Shown here one piece after another: positions 1-9,841 of a DNA stretch of 64,000 nt (positions are counted from its first letter, which is position 1; every line of letters starts with the position of its first letter). The notes under the pieces were generated by a model. That model was not told the DNA's origin. It did not search any database and saw only the letters and a list, made by a program, of their open reading frames with translations. The DNA is from Nitzschia sp. pyKryTriq1 (Eukaryota > Bacillariophyta > Bacillariophyceae > Bacillariales > Bacillariaceae): positions 2,542,001 through 2,606,000 of the forward strand of contig OY101115.1 in the NCBI GenBank assembly GCA_956465555.1, written 5' to 3'. The translations under genes and the position numbers were made by a program.

Positions 1-1036
1 CATTGGGAATCGTGGCACTCAGAAAGACGAATCGAACGCGATGGGGCAACAAAATGATAGACTCTTCCCATACTACACCACGTTCCGAATCACGCATGTA
101 GTGCACTGAAAGAGACAAAAAGGGAAGACGAACGAAGTGTGAGATAAAGTACGTACAGTACGAATACGTATATTGAAATCTGTTACGAGGACACGCCTCA
201 TGTTACGCACCTTCGTCGTAGATCACCCATGCCACTTCTCGCATGAGTTCCGACCCACGATACAACATGGATCTCAGAATTTCGGTCGTCATGACCAGAC
301 AGGTGGCATTTGGATTGATGGTGATATCGCCCGTCATCAAGCCCACGTCTCCAAACTCTTCCTGCAAATCTCGAAACTTTTGATTCGAAAGTGCCTTGAT
401 GGGAGAAGTATAGACGACACGTTGACCGTTGTTGAGAGATTTGGCAATGGCATACTCCGCCACTGTGGTTTTACCGGCTGAAGTATGTGCTGCCACTAGG
501 ACGGATTCTTCCTTTTCAATGTACTCGATCGCTTGCGCCTGAAAGGGATCCAACGTGTAAGCATACGTCTTGGCAGGCTTTTCGCTTCGTTTCGGCGTCG
601 GCAAGACGTGTCCTTCAGGTAAATTCTTCGGATATGCCGAATACGATCGAACGGACTTGTCATGCGAGGTTCCAGTAGCAATGTTTTGCTTGCTCGACGC
701 CTCTTCTACCTTGTCCTGCTTGTCTCCGCCATTGTTGTTCCTGCTGCTGCTTTCCACTGACTTTTTTGCAGTTTCTCTCAACCTGGAAGTTGTGGTCGCC
801 GACATGGCAGTAGTGTACAGTCGTTTCGCAGCTTCCTTGTCGTCGTCGTCGTCATCTTGAACATCCTTCATGGTTGTATCTTTGGATGACGAGTCTTCTC
901 CTGTAGTAGATTGAGCGGCAGCAGCAGCGGCAGCAGCAGCAGTGGAAGCACCACCATCATTCTGTTCTTTTTCTTGGCCACCCTCATCATCATCGCCGTC
1001 GATGGCGCCGAAGAGATCGTCTAGTTCATCGGCCAT
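1..1036 (-). CDS. MTR4: MTR4-type exosome RNA helicase, N-terminal part (runs off left edge)
   Basis: N-terminal part of a Ski2-like DExH RNA helicase, the nuclear exosome cofactor MTR4 (SKIV2L2). Exon 1 is 211-1036; exon 2 is 1-105 and continues outside the window; the intron 106-210 has a GTGCGT donor and a TTTCAG acceptor. I chose ATG 1036 ([13 protein letters not shown]) over the in-frame upstream ATG at 1084 because the acidic N-terminus is typical. Visible: acidic/polyalanine leader (to about residue 120), the Q-motif region FQAQAI, Walker A AHTSAGKT (about residue 180), [14 protein letters not shown] (motif Ia), [17 protein letters not shown], and a DEVH box split by the intron (YDE | VHYM). 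Exon 2 reaches motif III SATIPN. DEVH plus the [15 protein letters not shown] stretch separates MTR4/SKI2 from DEAD helicases; MTR4 is preferred over SKI2 by the short leader. It is divergent from the Arb2 gene. Confidence 0.9.
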
Positions 1037-1689
1037 TTTCGTAGAACAACAGCGATAGATCGTTGGAAATACAATGCCAGTCAAGTCTCACCTAAGACTG
1101 CAGAGGCTTGTGCGACACTACAGACTTTGTATGGACTTGCCATGGCCGAGGAGACGATAGATCCAAAAGGACGAAGCACAACAGCATCCATCATCCATCG
1201 AGATGAGATATGAGAGGCGCGAATGGCGGAGGGCGACTGATGTAATCGAACCAATCGGCTACGTATCGAACATCACCAACGTGGGACTGGGAAGACTGAC
1301 GGACGGTTGATCGGGTTGATCGGACGCGCGCCGATGCCCGATGTCAATGCGTTGCGAGTGCGAACACGATGCGAAGCCGCGAGATCCAGTTCCTGGAGGC
1401 CGTTGGAGCGCGAGCCCCAAAACTGCAGTCATCGGCTCGTATGCAACTGCAGATGATGCGCCTGCTCCATCACGACTACAATAAGTAACCATACAAAGTA
1501 GATGATAGAGGAACAACTCGCCACATCGCCCTGCATGCATGCTTTTGCGCCACGTCGATTGAACTTTACACATCATCATCATCGTCCGACTTTTTTTTAG
1601 AAGGAAAGACGACGACGCCCATCAAAAAACCGTAGACTATTTTAATCCACGTCGACCGAAGCAAGAAGAAGTGGCATTATTTTCACTAA
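1037..1689. other. Intergenic spacer, putative bidirectional promoter (MTR4 / Arb2-domain gene)
   Basis: 653 bp between two divergent start codons. It carries a minus-strand open frame (1259-1582, 107 codons) with no recognisable domain and biased composition, which I do not accept as a gene. A poly-T run at 1590-1598 and an AT-rich stretch lie just before the ATG at 1690. No other structure seen. Confidence 0.6.
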
Positions 1690-3666
1690 ATGCTTAGAGC
1701 CTTGACACAACAGCAGCACGGTGTGGTCACTACTTCAGAGGACCACAAACGCCAACAAGACTTTGAGAACGGTGGTTTCAGCAGTAGTGAAACAAGAATC
1801 GTTCCATCCCCCGACTGGGACAGCTTTGTCGAAATCGAGGAGAGCCCAGCAGCAGCTTCTAAAACCAAGAAAAAGAAGACTACTTTCTTCCGAATAATGG
1901 GGAATGCTGCGTCCTCCTCGTCCGCAGCCTCCTGTGCCTCGGGCTTTGCGAGCAGCAAAAGCGGAATGTTGACCACCCGAACCTCCCAAGAGGAGTTGGA
2001 GCGGTATGCCATGACGCAAGAGTTTCTGGAACAGGCCAAGTCGCCAGAAGAGGCCAGTCAGGTTTCTCGATTGAGCCACGCCGACTCGATGGAGCAACTG
2101 ATGGGTGACGACGAAGAATCACAGTCTCCGGAAGCCGGCATGAGCAGTACAAGTAGCGACAGCAAGCGCCGAAATTTTCGAGGCTTTCGTAAGAATCGAG
2201 TCTTTGACAAAATCGCCAACGCTTTTAATGCGGCTGGGAATTCTGTAGGAAAGAAGCTTAACGATGTCGAGGACTTTATGTTCCCACACACTCCACAAGT
2301 GGGAAGCTCTGCGATATCAGCACGATCATCCCAGCAACCTCCTACGTTGTCGGTCATCCCAAAAGTGAGGGGTGGTGTACTTTTGCGTGGTTGTATTGAC
2401 GACGAAGAACACCGACAAGTTGTCAAACAATCGATTGCCATCATGCAAGACCTCAAAGGAGAAGAGGGCCTTCGAGCGATGGGGCTCGAGTATCGATCCG
2501 TCTCGGTGGAAAATAACAATGAGAACACCACCACGGATGAGAACAACAAGCTAGCAAAGCCCAGCAGCAACATTACACAGTCGTCGGAAATACCCGGCCT
2601 CATGGACGCAGAGGAAGAAGAAGATGAAACGATGACAACAACCACGGAAACCACAGAAGAACCCGTCCCTTCATCAGCATCCGATGATGGTTCCCTGAAT
2701 TCTACTATGCTGCGTTTGTTTCACGCCGAATCAAACACTATGATTACCATGAAAAACCGAAAGGAGTTTATTGCGGATGGAGACATGTACGACCATGTCG
2801 CAAGATTGTGTCAAGAATATGCTCAAACGGTAATGATTGAAGAAGGTGGCTTGGAATGGGTGACGGTTTGTGAAGCTGGAAATAATGCAGAGCCCATCCG
2901 GGCTCTGGTGAGCACGGCTCTTTCAAAAGATGAGACAAACCTGGACAAAGTGCCGACATTACTCATCGCAACTGGGAAGGGAAAAGTAAGAGCTGGGATT
3001 TTTTCGCGGCAGCACCTAGTAATGTCAGGAATGGAATGCAGTACCGCTCTTCCTATTGTACGGGAAGCAAACAAGCGCAACATGAATGTTGTGATGCTCG
3101 ATCCCAACGTACACGGAGATCGTCTGGGCATGGTCACCTTTGAAAAATCCATGGCTCGACTTTTCCGACGATGGGAATCATCACCAGCGGACGAAGAAGA
3201 AGTATCATCCTCCCCCGATCAACCGCCACTTGCCAACAGAGATCTTTTCGTCCTGTCTCATTCTCAGTCGGGTGCACAATTTGCTCGATATCTGCTCGAA
3301 AAGTCGAACCACTACGTTCCACATATCAGGGCAGTCGCCTTTACCGATTCGACGCACAATATTCAATGGGCTCGCGAAAATAAGGATCTGCATCAACTGC
3401 TGCAGTCCGACAATTGCGTTTACTTCAAATGCTCCAAAGAAGAAGCTCCGAAAGAAGTCCTTTCACCGCTCGAGACGACGGGGGAGGATGTCGAAACGGA
3501 TCATTTCTGGGAACACCGGTTCGGGCGAATAAAAACAAAGTGTGCAGGAACGACTGAACATTCATTGACGAATTGGTTTGCTCGCACGCACATTTGGGAC
3601 CATTTCGACCATTTTTTGCACAACAAGGAGACGGGATCACCGCAAAATCCAATTCAGTCGCAATGA
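1690..3666 (+). CDS. Arb2 / FAM172-domain protein
   Basis: Single-exon 658-residue protein. The first ~350 residues are low-complexity and acidic (Ser/Glu/Asp/Thr-rich, e.g. EEEEDETMTTTTETTEE) and contain a basic patch (KRRNFRGFRKNRVFDK). The C-terminal ~270 residues match the Arb2 fold known from fission yeast Arb2, fungal Hda1 C-termini and metazoan FAM172A. Seen there: LLIATGKGKVRAGIFSRQHL, MNVVMLDPN, LFVLSHSQSGAQFARYLL (about residue 520), AVAFTDSTHNIQW and CAGTTEHSLTNW, which correspond in order to the FAM172 signature blocks. The alpha/beta-hydrolase-like serine region reads HSQSG rather than HSYGG. Known relatives act in Argonaute or heterochromatin/splicing contexts; the role here is inferred only. 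ATG 1710-region alternatives exist, but the first ATG is used because the frame is open from it. Divergent from MTR4. Confidence 0.75.
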   Translation: MLRALTQQQHGVVTTSEDHKRQQDFENGGFSSSETRIVPSPDWDSFVEIEESPAAASKTKKKKTTFFRIMGNAASSSSAASCASGFASSKSGMLTTRTSQEELERYAMTQEFLEQAKSPEEASQVSRLSHADSMEQLMGDDEESQSPEAGMSSTSSDSKRRNFRGFRKNRVFDKIANAFNAAGNSVGKKLNDVEDFMFPHTPQVGSSAISARSSQQPPTLSVIPKVRGGVLLRGCIDDEEHRQVVKQSIAIMQDLKGEEGLRAMGLEYRSVSVENNNENTTTDENNKLAKPSSNITQSSEIPGLMDAEEEEDETMTTTTETTEEPVPSSASDDGSLNSTMLRLFHAESNTMITMKNRKEFIADGDMYDHVARLCQEYAQTVMIEEGGLEWVTVCEAGNNAEPIRALVSTALSKDETNLDKVPTLLIATGKGKVRAGIFSRQHLVMSGMECSTALPIVREANKRNMNVVMLDPNVHGDRLGMVTFEKSMARLFRRWESSPADEEEVSSSPDQPPLANRDLFVLSHSQSGAQFARYLLEKSNHYVPHIRAVAFTDSTHNIQWARENKDLHQLLQSDNCVYFKCSKEEAPKEVLSPLETTGEDVETDHFWEHRFGRIKTKCAGTTEHSLTNWFARTHIWDHFDHFLHNKETGSPQNPIQSQ

Positions 3667-3735
3667 GTACACACGTATCCCTCCAGCCACGCTAGCCTAT
3701 AAATAATAACAACATTGCTAAATTTTGAGCTAGTT

Positions 3736-6322
3736 CTACTTTTTTACAGCTTTCCCCGCTCTTTGAGAATTTATAGCATCTTTCATGTGATGAATTGTAA
3801 TCGAGTATTGGTAGTCGTCGGAGACATTTTCGTGTAACATCTCCTTGGATGCACGCATCTTGGCTTCATTACAAACGCCTACAACTGCCGCACCTGAGAA
3901 ACCTTCGGTCCTTTCAGCGACGAATGAAGCGACGGCAGAAGTCACCCCAGGGGAATCATCCCCATCGAGGTCTCCAAACCCCTTAATTGGGATCCCCGAC
4001 AGCTCTCGTTCCACAATTTTCGCTCGCGCTTCAAGCTCGGGCAATCCGAGTTCAATCACACGCTCCAGTCGCCCAGGGCGTCGAAGAGCGGGGTCGACCC
4101 AGTTGGGGTTGTGTGTGATTCCAATAATTGCTATACACGCCGGGTTGTCTGGGGAGAAACTTTCGCTATCGACTCCGTCGAGCTCTGTCAATAACGTGGA
4201 CAAGACCCGATCCATTGTTCCTTCGGTTGTGTTGTCATTGCCCCTCACAGCAGCGATATTTTCAATACCATCCATCAGCAATATACAAGGTGCCGCAGAC
4301 TTGGCGGTTTGGAAAAGGCGATGGATCGCTTGTTCGGAGCTGCCTACTTGTTTGTGTATCAGCGAAGTACAACTGACATCCAAGAGCTTCACAGATGGGT
4401 TCATGGAGGCAGCTAGTGCCGCACATTGGTATGCCAAGCTAGTTTTCCCACTTCCTGGATCCCCGGTCACTAGCACACCACCCGCAAACGTTTTTCCGCC
4501 AGCAGAATCGTCATGGCACATCAATTCATGCAATGCCCTGGCGTGACAAATGGGGGTGATGATGAGCCGTTTGAGTTCTTCCCAAGCATATTCAATACTA
4601 TGGCCATACAAGGAAAGTTTCACAGACGTGTCTTCCGGTTCTGAGCTGGGAAAGATAAAAATATCGCGTAGATCGCGAAATGTGGACACTTTCATGTCGA
4701 CAAAGTCAGAACTGGCGCCTGTTTTCAGAGAATCAGGGATTGCTTGTTGAAGTTGGGCTTTCAGAGCAGTCAGAAAGCCGAGTGAGCCGGCTTTGTTCCT
4801 GCTGGCATCCAATAGTGCTCCACGACAATGAAAGGTTAGTTCGGCGTGTGCAAGTCCTGACGTGCATTCTACAAGGTTCGAGAGGATGGCGTCGTCAGCG
4901 ACGGTTTTCGCATCTGCATTCGTCAGGCACTTTGACATGTGTGTACGGATGAGCTCCCTTCGTTCAAAGTCCGTTGGGTTTTCCAATACGAATATTTTAT
5001 CGAAGCGGTCGATAACTTTCCCCCAATGATTCCGAGCAGTGCAAATCAACATAATGTTGCTATTCGGTGAACGATGTACGACTTCGAGTAAAGAGAGTAA
5101 GAGCTGGCGAGTTCTTGCTGTCAAGTGTGGCTCACTGGCGCTGCCTTTTGAACTTATAGTTTCTCCACCGGTAGCAGTTGTCGTTGTTTCTTCATAATTA
5201 CTTCCACAGATACTCTCGATATCATCCAGAAGTAGAAGCGTCTTTCCATCTTTCCCCATTGAGCAGGCAACCATCGAAATCAAGAGGTCCTCCACCGATC
5301 CAACTTTTCTGCCCATGGCGTCATATGGAAGGGAGGGTCGAATTACTTTGATGGCTGCGTGAGTCTATCAGGAAGTCATTCAAGTGAACTATTATGATAA
5401 ATGAATTCTTACCTTTCCCCGTAGCTGGAACCCGACTCTCGATTCGATCCAAACAGAAGGTTTTGCCTGAGCCTTGTGGGCCCACCACCAAGAAACATTT
5501 ACTGCTATGGGTGTGGACTCCTCGATCTTCTGCAAACGCTACTGCAACATCCACAATACTACCTTCCTCGAGAAGTGTTCCAAAGGAAGTCGTCCCATCG
5601 AATGTTGTCGAGATTGCCAATGCTTCCGGTTCCATCATGGCCCGCCTTTCAATAGTAGGAGCTACTCCGAGTAGGTCAACCCTTTTCATTGATAGGCTAT
5701 CATCTGCCGAATCATCCCTAGACAACAAAATCTTCACTAAATCTTTTGCGTCCTTCCATGGTGCTTGATTTTGGTTTATGCATCTCAGGCTCAAGCTGGT
5801 TGACCCCGCTCTCAGTGAGGCGACCAAGTCGCTTTGCACTATTTGTTTGTTTGGAACTACATCCTCGTATAGTTGCGACATATATTGAAGCGTTTCTGTT
5901 AAAACTTTCGTGATATCTTCTCTTTGTCGTCGAATGCAATTTGTCAAAGAAAGGGATAGTGCAAGGATTCGGTAAATCTTTTTTCGGCGGCAAATGCCTT
6001 CCAGTTCTCGGCAAAGATCCAACGCCTCGAGGATTTCTTGACGATTCTCACTCGCAAGAAGTTGTTGTGATTGTACTCTCACATCCTGGGCCACTTCTTC
6101 TAGCTCGAGTAGAACACCTTCTTGAGACTCTGCCTTCTTCAGTTTCTCGAGACTAATCGACAACTTTTTTAGCGACGCAGCAAGTCGCTCCCAAGAGTTG
6201 TTTTGGTCTTCCCCTGCGCGCCTGGCCCAGACTCCGCAATGATCGAGGATTTCAACCAGGAGTTCAGCAATTCTCTCACGAGAAGCCACATCTTCACTCT
6301 TGGAGCCCATCGAGGATCTCAA
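3736..6322 (-). CDS. Tandem AAA+ ATPase (CDC48/AFG2/PEX1-like) with degenerate Walker B motifs
   Basis: Two exons, 5413-6322 and 3736-5354, joined across a 58 bp intron (5355-5412, GTAAGA...CGCAG); the spliced product is 842 residues. Residues 1-230 are helical and unassigned. AAA domain 1 has Walker A GPQGSGKT (about 280) and, after the splice, LLLLDDIESICG. AAA domain 2 has Walker A GDPGSGKT (about 598), LLMDGIENIA where hhhhDEID is expected (about 663), RGNDNTTEGTMDRVLSTLLTEL with flanking LDGVD, and RRPGRLER arginine fingers. Domain 2 resembles PEX1/AFG2/CDC48; the weak domain 1 is most like PEX1 D1. Both Walker B motifs lack the catalytic glutamate (DD in D1, DG in D2), so hydrolysis may be weak or absent. 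No peroxin N-domain was recognised, so the exact family is open. The start could also be the Met five codons in. Confidence 0.75.
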
Positions 6323-7574
6323 AGGAACTCCTCATTGACGACTGCAACCCTATTAACTTTGCATTACAACTTTCGCAAGGAATGGATACGCATCACGCAT
6401 GTGCTTGAGATCAAGGTCAACAATCGACAAAGAAAGAAGTCCGAATGGGTCAGCTGAGTCGTCCGCATTCGCTCGATTTTGAGGTGGAGTCGCAAGAGTC
6501 GAATCTTCGTAAATGGGTTATGGGCCAGATCCAATCACCATCCGATACCTGGTGTCGATCGCGGTTCGCAGCTACCTACAATATTACGTTGTACAGTATG
6601 TACACCGTACCATTGTGCCGGTATGGATGGGATACATCTGAGGATAGCGGCAAAAAAAAGAAAACATTGACAATGGCGAAACACAATTTCTCGTAGCATG
6701 AACATGAGCACTTCGTAGCGTTTTCTGACGAAAGCTAATGGTCACAAGCGCTCAAAACATCAAACAGCATACAATCCCTCATGTCCAATGATTTCCTCAT
6801 TGAATGGGTGAAATATCTTGTGGACTTGACAGATGGGAACACCAATAATATTGTTTGCGAGCATGTTGTGTTTCTGCTTGACCGGATGTGATAAAGTTCC
6901 TGACAAGGAAGCGACTAAGAATCTATCCATTCCTGAGCTAATGTACGCTCAATCGCCTCACCTAGGGCTATAAATGATGTAAGCTTGACATATTGCGTTG
7001 GTTTGAAACAGCATATCCAGCGTCCAGAGATCATTGGTCCATTCTCAAGAAATAGCGATATTTCTTTCCAGTGAGATCGGTACCCCAGACACTTTGGAAG
7101 ATTGAGTGGTGCTTGCAGTTTATCTAGCGTTTTGTTCGATAACTGTTTCTTTTGCTTGTCGCTGTCCTTAAGGCTGATTTGCATGACCTTCGGGTCGGAA
7201 CGTACACATGTGCTTCTTCTATTGTATTCATACGAGTCATAACGGCGATACATCATTCCAACTCTCGAAAGCTCACGATGCTATTCTTGCATGTTACCTC
7301 TACTAGTCTACTGTAGAGCTCCCATCTTGTCAAAGAGAAGTATTTTCTAGCTAGTGCTTTTTTTAAGTACAGTTGAAAAGTAAGCTCAGAATTTAGAGGT
7401 GTATAGCTGCAAGAGGAAGGTGCCCAGAGGCAGGCAAGAGAGGGTGAAGGCCAACCCTTTCTGTTTAAGAAGGCAAGATGAAGAACCCCGGTACAATCAG
7501 TCCCGAGGGCGACGACGGAAGCGGTTCCCATCATTATATATATAATAAGCAAAGACCGTAAGCTAGGTATTCTT
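6323..7574. other. Gene-poor spacer
   Basis: 1.25 kb upstream of the AAA+ gene and downstream of the 7575-8261 gene. Minus-strand open frames at 6915-7256 and 7253-7591 have no domain, no splice-supported extension and unusual composition; I leave them out. Contains a short TA microsatellite (about 7541-7552) and a GTACAGTATGTACACCGTAC palindromic patch near 6592. Nothing else supported. Confidence 0.5.
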
Positions 7575-8261
7575 TTAGGCTCCACGCCCAAAGACTCGCC
7601 TCAGTTTGCGTTGGATGGACTCGACTGGTAGTTGCAAAAACTCATAGGGAAGCAACTTCAGAGTTCGATTCCGCTGATCTCGAATGCGCTGGGCTTGACA
7701 TGCCGCTTCACGCATCTCTTCGTCTGTGGCACCATCTAGTTTTCGTAAAACTTGCTTTCTTTGAATCCATCCCATTTGCAGCTCGTCCTTCGTACGCCTT
7801 GGACCCCGGGTGGATTCGTAGTCCTCTATAGGGACGGATTTAGACTTGAAAGGTGCCCAATCGATTGTTATCTGAGAAGGAGAAGTGACTGGTGAGATTA
7901 CTTCACTGTAATTGTAGACAGGATCCAGAGGACTACACGTAAAACAACTTACCGGTGGGCCCATTTCGCAACTTGGGTGATCTCCCAGAATGATGCCGTA
8001 TTTACGCACTTCTAGCTCACCAAACGTGACACGGTGATTCTTGTCAACACACTTTTCTCGAAACTCTTCACCTCCCACCTCCGATGGTACAGTCTTCAAA
8101 GGTACCGGTAGATCTAATCTTCTATGAGTACGGCTAAATAAATCAGAGTCGTCGCTGGAGTAGGCACTGGAATCGCTCACAGGAGCCGCATCCGGTACGC
8201 CACTCGTAATGATGTCTTCCGATTGTTTCAAAATACCTCCGGGCATCATGTTGCAAGTCAA
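7575..8261 (-). CDS. Small diatom-family protein with GELEVRKYGIILGDHPSC / GPPITIDW motif
   Basis: Two exons, 7953-8261 and 7575-7871; the phase-0 intron 7872-7952 (81 bp, GTAAGT...TCTCAG) gives a 201-residue protein. Spliced, it reads VTFGELEVRKYGIILGDH, PSCEMGPPITIDWAPF. I recognise this pattern (V-x-F-x-x-hydrophobic-x-h-R ... LGDHPSC ... GPP-h-x-h-x-W) as a very abundant, functionally uncharacterised protein family of raphid diatom genomes. The C-terminal half is charged and helical (TDEEMREAACQAQRIRDQRNRTLKLL), ending in a basic tail. No signal peptide and no membrane segment. The intron is a multiple of three with no stop, so an unspliced transcript would still encode a longer protein; the family motif argues that splicing is normal. 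Start may be the Met-Met-Pro four codons downstream. Confidence 0.75.
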   Translation of the reverse strand: MTCNMMPGGILKQSEDIITSGVPDAAPVSDSSAYSSDDSDLFSRTHRRLDLPVPLKTVPSEVGGEEFREKCVDKNHRVTFGELEVRKYGIILGDHPSCEMGPPVSCFTCSPLDPVYNYSEVISPVTSPSQITIDWAPFKSKSVPIEDYESTRGPRRTKDELQMGWIQRKQVLRKLDGATDEEMREAACQAQRIRDQRNRTLKLLPYEFLQLPVESIQRKLRRVFGRGA

Positions 8262-8937
8262 AATGTACAGCGTGAAACCTAATTAATCCTCTACCTGGTA
8301 ATGATCTTATTATTGAATTGATGATATGGTACCTGGTACTGGTAGCTGTCGACACAAAAGGTGTCTCTTGTGAGGTGCTGTCTCAAGGAGGTGTCTACGT
8401 TGACGTAGTATGAAGAAGCGTGGGATGGAGATTCATGCTCTTCGGGATCGACCTTCCTTGCTTGGTGGCGAAGGTGAACTTTCGAAGACGCTAACCTCGC
8501 TGCTACCTCAGTAGATTTAGTACTGCGGTCTACGAAAGCGGAGTGGCCTTTTCCCTGTGTCCGAGCTTTTCCAAGCGACAAAGATTCAGTCCAGATTCAG
8601 CGCAGACACGACGAAGATGGATGCGCAATGTGCATGCAAACAACAACATCATAGAGTCTACCGGTACAACAACATGCGAACCAGATGCGAACAACAACAT
8701 CGCAGCGTGGCGGGCGGTTGAATAAATACAGAAAACAATATGTAGGTACTTGTACACGTACCTGTACAATTATCAGTAAAGGCAGGTCGACGAGAGGGCG
8801 AACTCTTTCACGTACCGGTATTACGAAGCTATTACGAACCAGGCAGGTACCGGTAGACTACCGACGAGTGTACTGGTACCATACCATAATAATTGTACCA
8901 CCACAGTACGCAGTACAGACAGTACCTGTACTGTACT
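8262..8937. other. Spacer rich in GTACCGGTAC-type palindromes
   Basis: 676 bp without a supportable gene. From about 8650 it contains many copies of TACCGGTA, GGTACC, GTACTGTAC and related palindromic words, in AAC-rich sequence (8641-8705). It ends with ACCTGTACTGTACT (8924-8937), which recurs on the far side of the adjoining repeat element. Confidence 0.6.
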
Positions 8938-9046
8938 GGAGACATATTCAATGAGAACCACGTATATGAAAACCACGATAAAAACCACGCGATAACGCTA
9001 GTAGTAAAAAAGCAAAAGACTCAACTGGCGGGAATTGAACCCCAAC

Positions 9047-9346
9047 CTCCTAAGTAATAACAAACACATCCCGTTTCCGGAAACTTTTTGTATATAAACA
9101 TAAACTTTTCCTCCGATCGCCACTGTTCGTTTTGTCTGTGATCGGCTTTGGCACTCCTCTTTGCTTGGCAGGCGCCCTTTGCACATGGCTTCTCTGGTAC
9201 TCGGCTCACGTAGTCATCCCCGTATGTAGACTTTAACACAATTCCCAACATAGGGTAAATTTTGCAGAATTTACCCTACGTTGGGAAAATTGTGTTAAAG
9301 TCTACAGCGCTCCTGGATTTTCACAACCAACAACAACAACAACAAA
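9047..9346. repeat. Tandem unit, copy 1 (300 bp)
   Basis: Begins CTCCTAAGTAATAACAAACA and ends in an (AAC)n tract. It is repeated immediately downstream. It contains an 80 bp foldback (9226-9305). Both copies keep the same ~60-codon minus-strand open frame (ILGIVLKSTYGDDYVSR-like), of unknown meaning. Confidence 0.85.
9226..9305. repeat. 80 bp foldback (inverted repeat), copy 1
   Basis: Left arm begins GTAGACTTTAACACAATT; the right arm is its near-perfect reverse complement ending GTGTTAAAGTCTAC. The arms are about 37 bases, with one mismatch and a 2-base bulge, around a TTGCAG-like centre. It would form a strong hairpin as RNA or single-stranded DNA. Confidence 0.85.
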
Positions 9347-9676
9347 CTCCTAAGTAATAACAAACACATACCCCACCTCCGACCCCCGGCCTCCCTCCCC
9401 CGTTTCCGGAAACTTTTTGTATATAAACATAAACTTTTCCTCCGATCGCCACTGTTCGTTTTGTCTGTGATCGGCTTTGGCACTCCTCTTTGCTTGGCAG
9501 GCGCCCTTTGCACATGGCTTCTCTGGTACTCGGCTCACGTAGTCATCTCCGTATGTAGACTTTAACACAATTCCCAACATAGGGTAAATTTTGCAGAATT
9601 TACCCTACGTTGGGAAAATTGTGTTAAAGTCTACAGCGCTCCTGGATTTTCACAACCAACAACAACAACAACAAAC
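9347..9676. repeat. Tandem unit, copy 2 (330 bp)
   Basis: Nearly identical to the preceding 300 bp unit, but with an extra ~30 bp C-rich insert near 9369-9401 between CAAACACA and CCGTTTCCGGAAAC. The foldback is at 9555-9634. Only scattered substitutions separate the copies, so the duplication is recent. Confidence 0.85.
9555..9634. repeat. 80 bp foldback (inverted repeat), copy 2
   Basis: Same foldback as at 9226-9305, in the second tandem unit, 329 bp downstream and identical by eye. Confidence 0.85.
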
Positions 9677-9689
9677 TACAATCAACCAG

Positions 9690-9707
9690 GCTGTGGCTGT
9701 GGCTGTG

Positions 9708-9757
<50 letters not shown>

Positions 9758-9841
9758 GTCCATTGTGAGGCAACGAAAAATGAAAATGTTGCTGTTGCTG
9801 TTGCTGTTGCTGTTGCGTCCATTGTGAGGCAACGAAAAATG
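9690..9841. repeat. Duplicated (TTGCTG)n microsatellite block
   Basis: A GCTGTGGCTGTG... tract grading into (TTGCTG)n runs 9691-9757. It is followed by GTCCATTGTGAGGCAACGAA plus AAATG. A shorter (TTGCTG)n tract and the same 25 bp tail then repeat at 9788-9841. It lies inside the mobile element. The encoded Leu/Ala-Val or Asn-Ser runs in various frames are not proteins. Confidence 0.85.

Noticed and set aside
1259-1582. 107-codon minus-strand open frame between MTR4 and the Arb2 gene
   Set aside because: Low-complexity start from a (CAT)n run, no domain, sits in a short divergent promoter.
2058-2654. 198-codon antisense frame inside the Arb2-domain gene, and similar antisense frames in other exons
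   Set aside because: Mirror images of Ser/Asp/Glu-rich coding sequence; expected by codon bias, no homology.
7253-7591. Minus-strand open frames 7253-7591 and 6915-7256 as extra exons or genes
   Set aside because: They overlap the 3' end of the 7575-8261 gene or each other; no domain; no splice sites joining them to a coding frame.
9014-9120. Complete tRNA gene on the minus strand
   Set aside because: Only a B-box-like T-arm word is present; the T-stem pairs poorly and no acceptor stem, D-arm or anticodon arm can be folded upstream.
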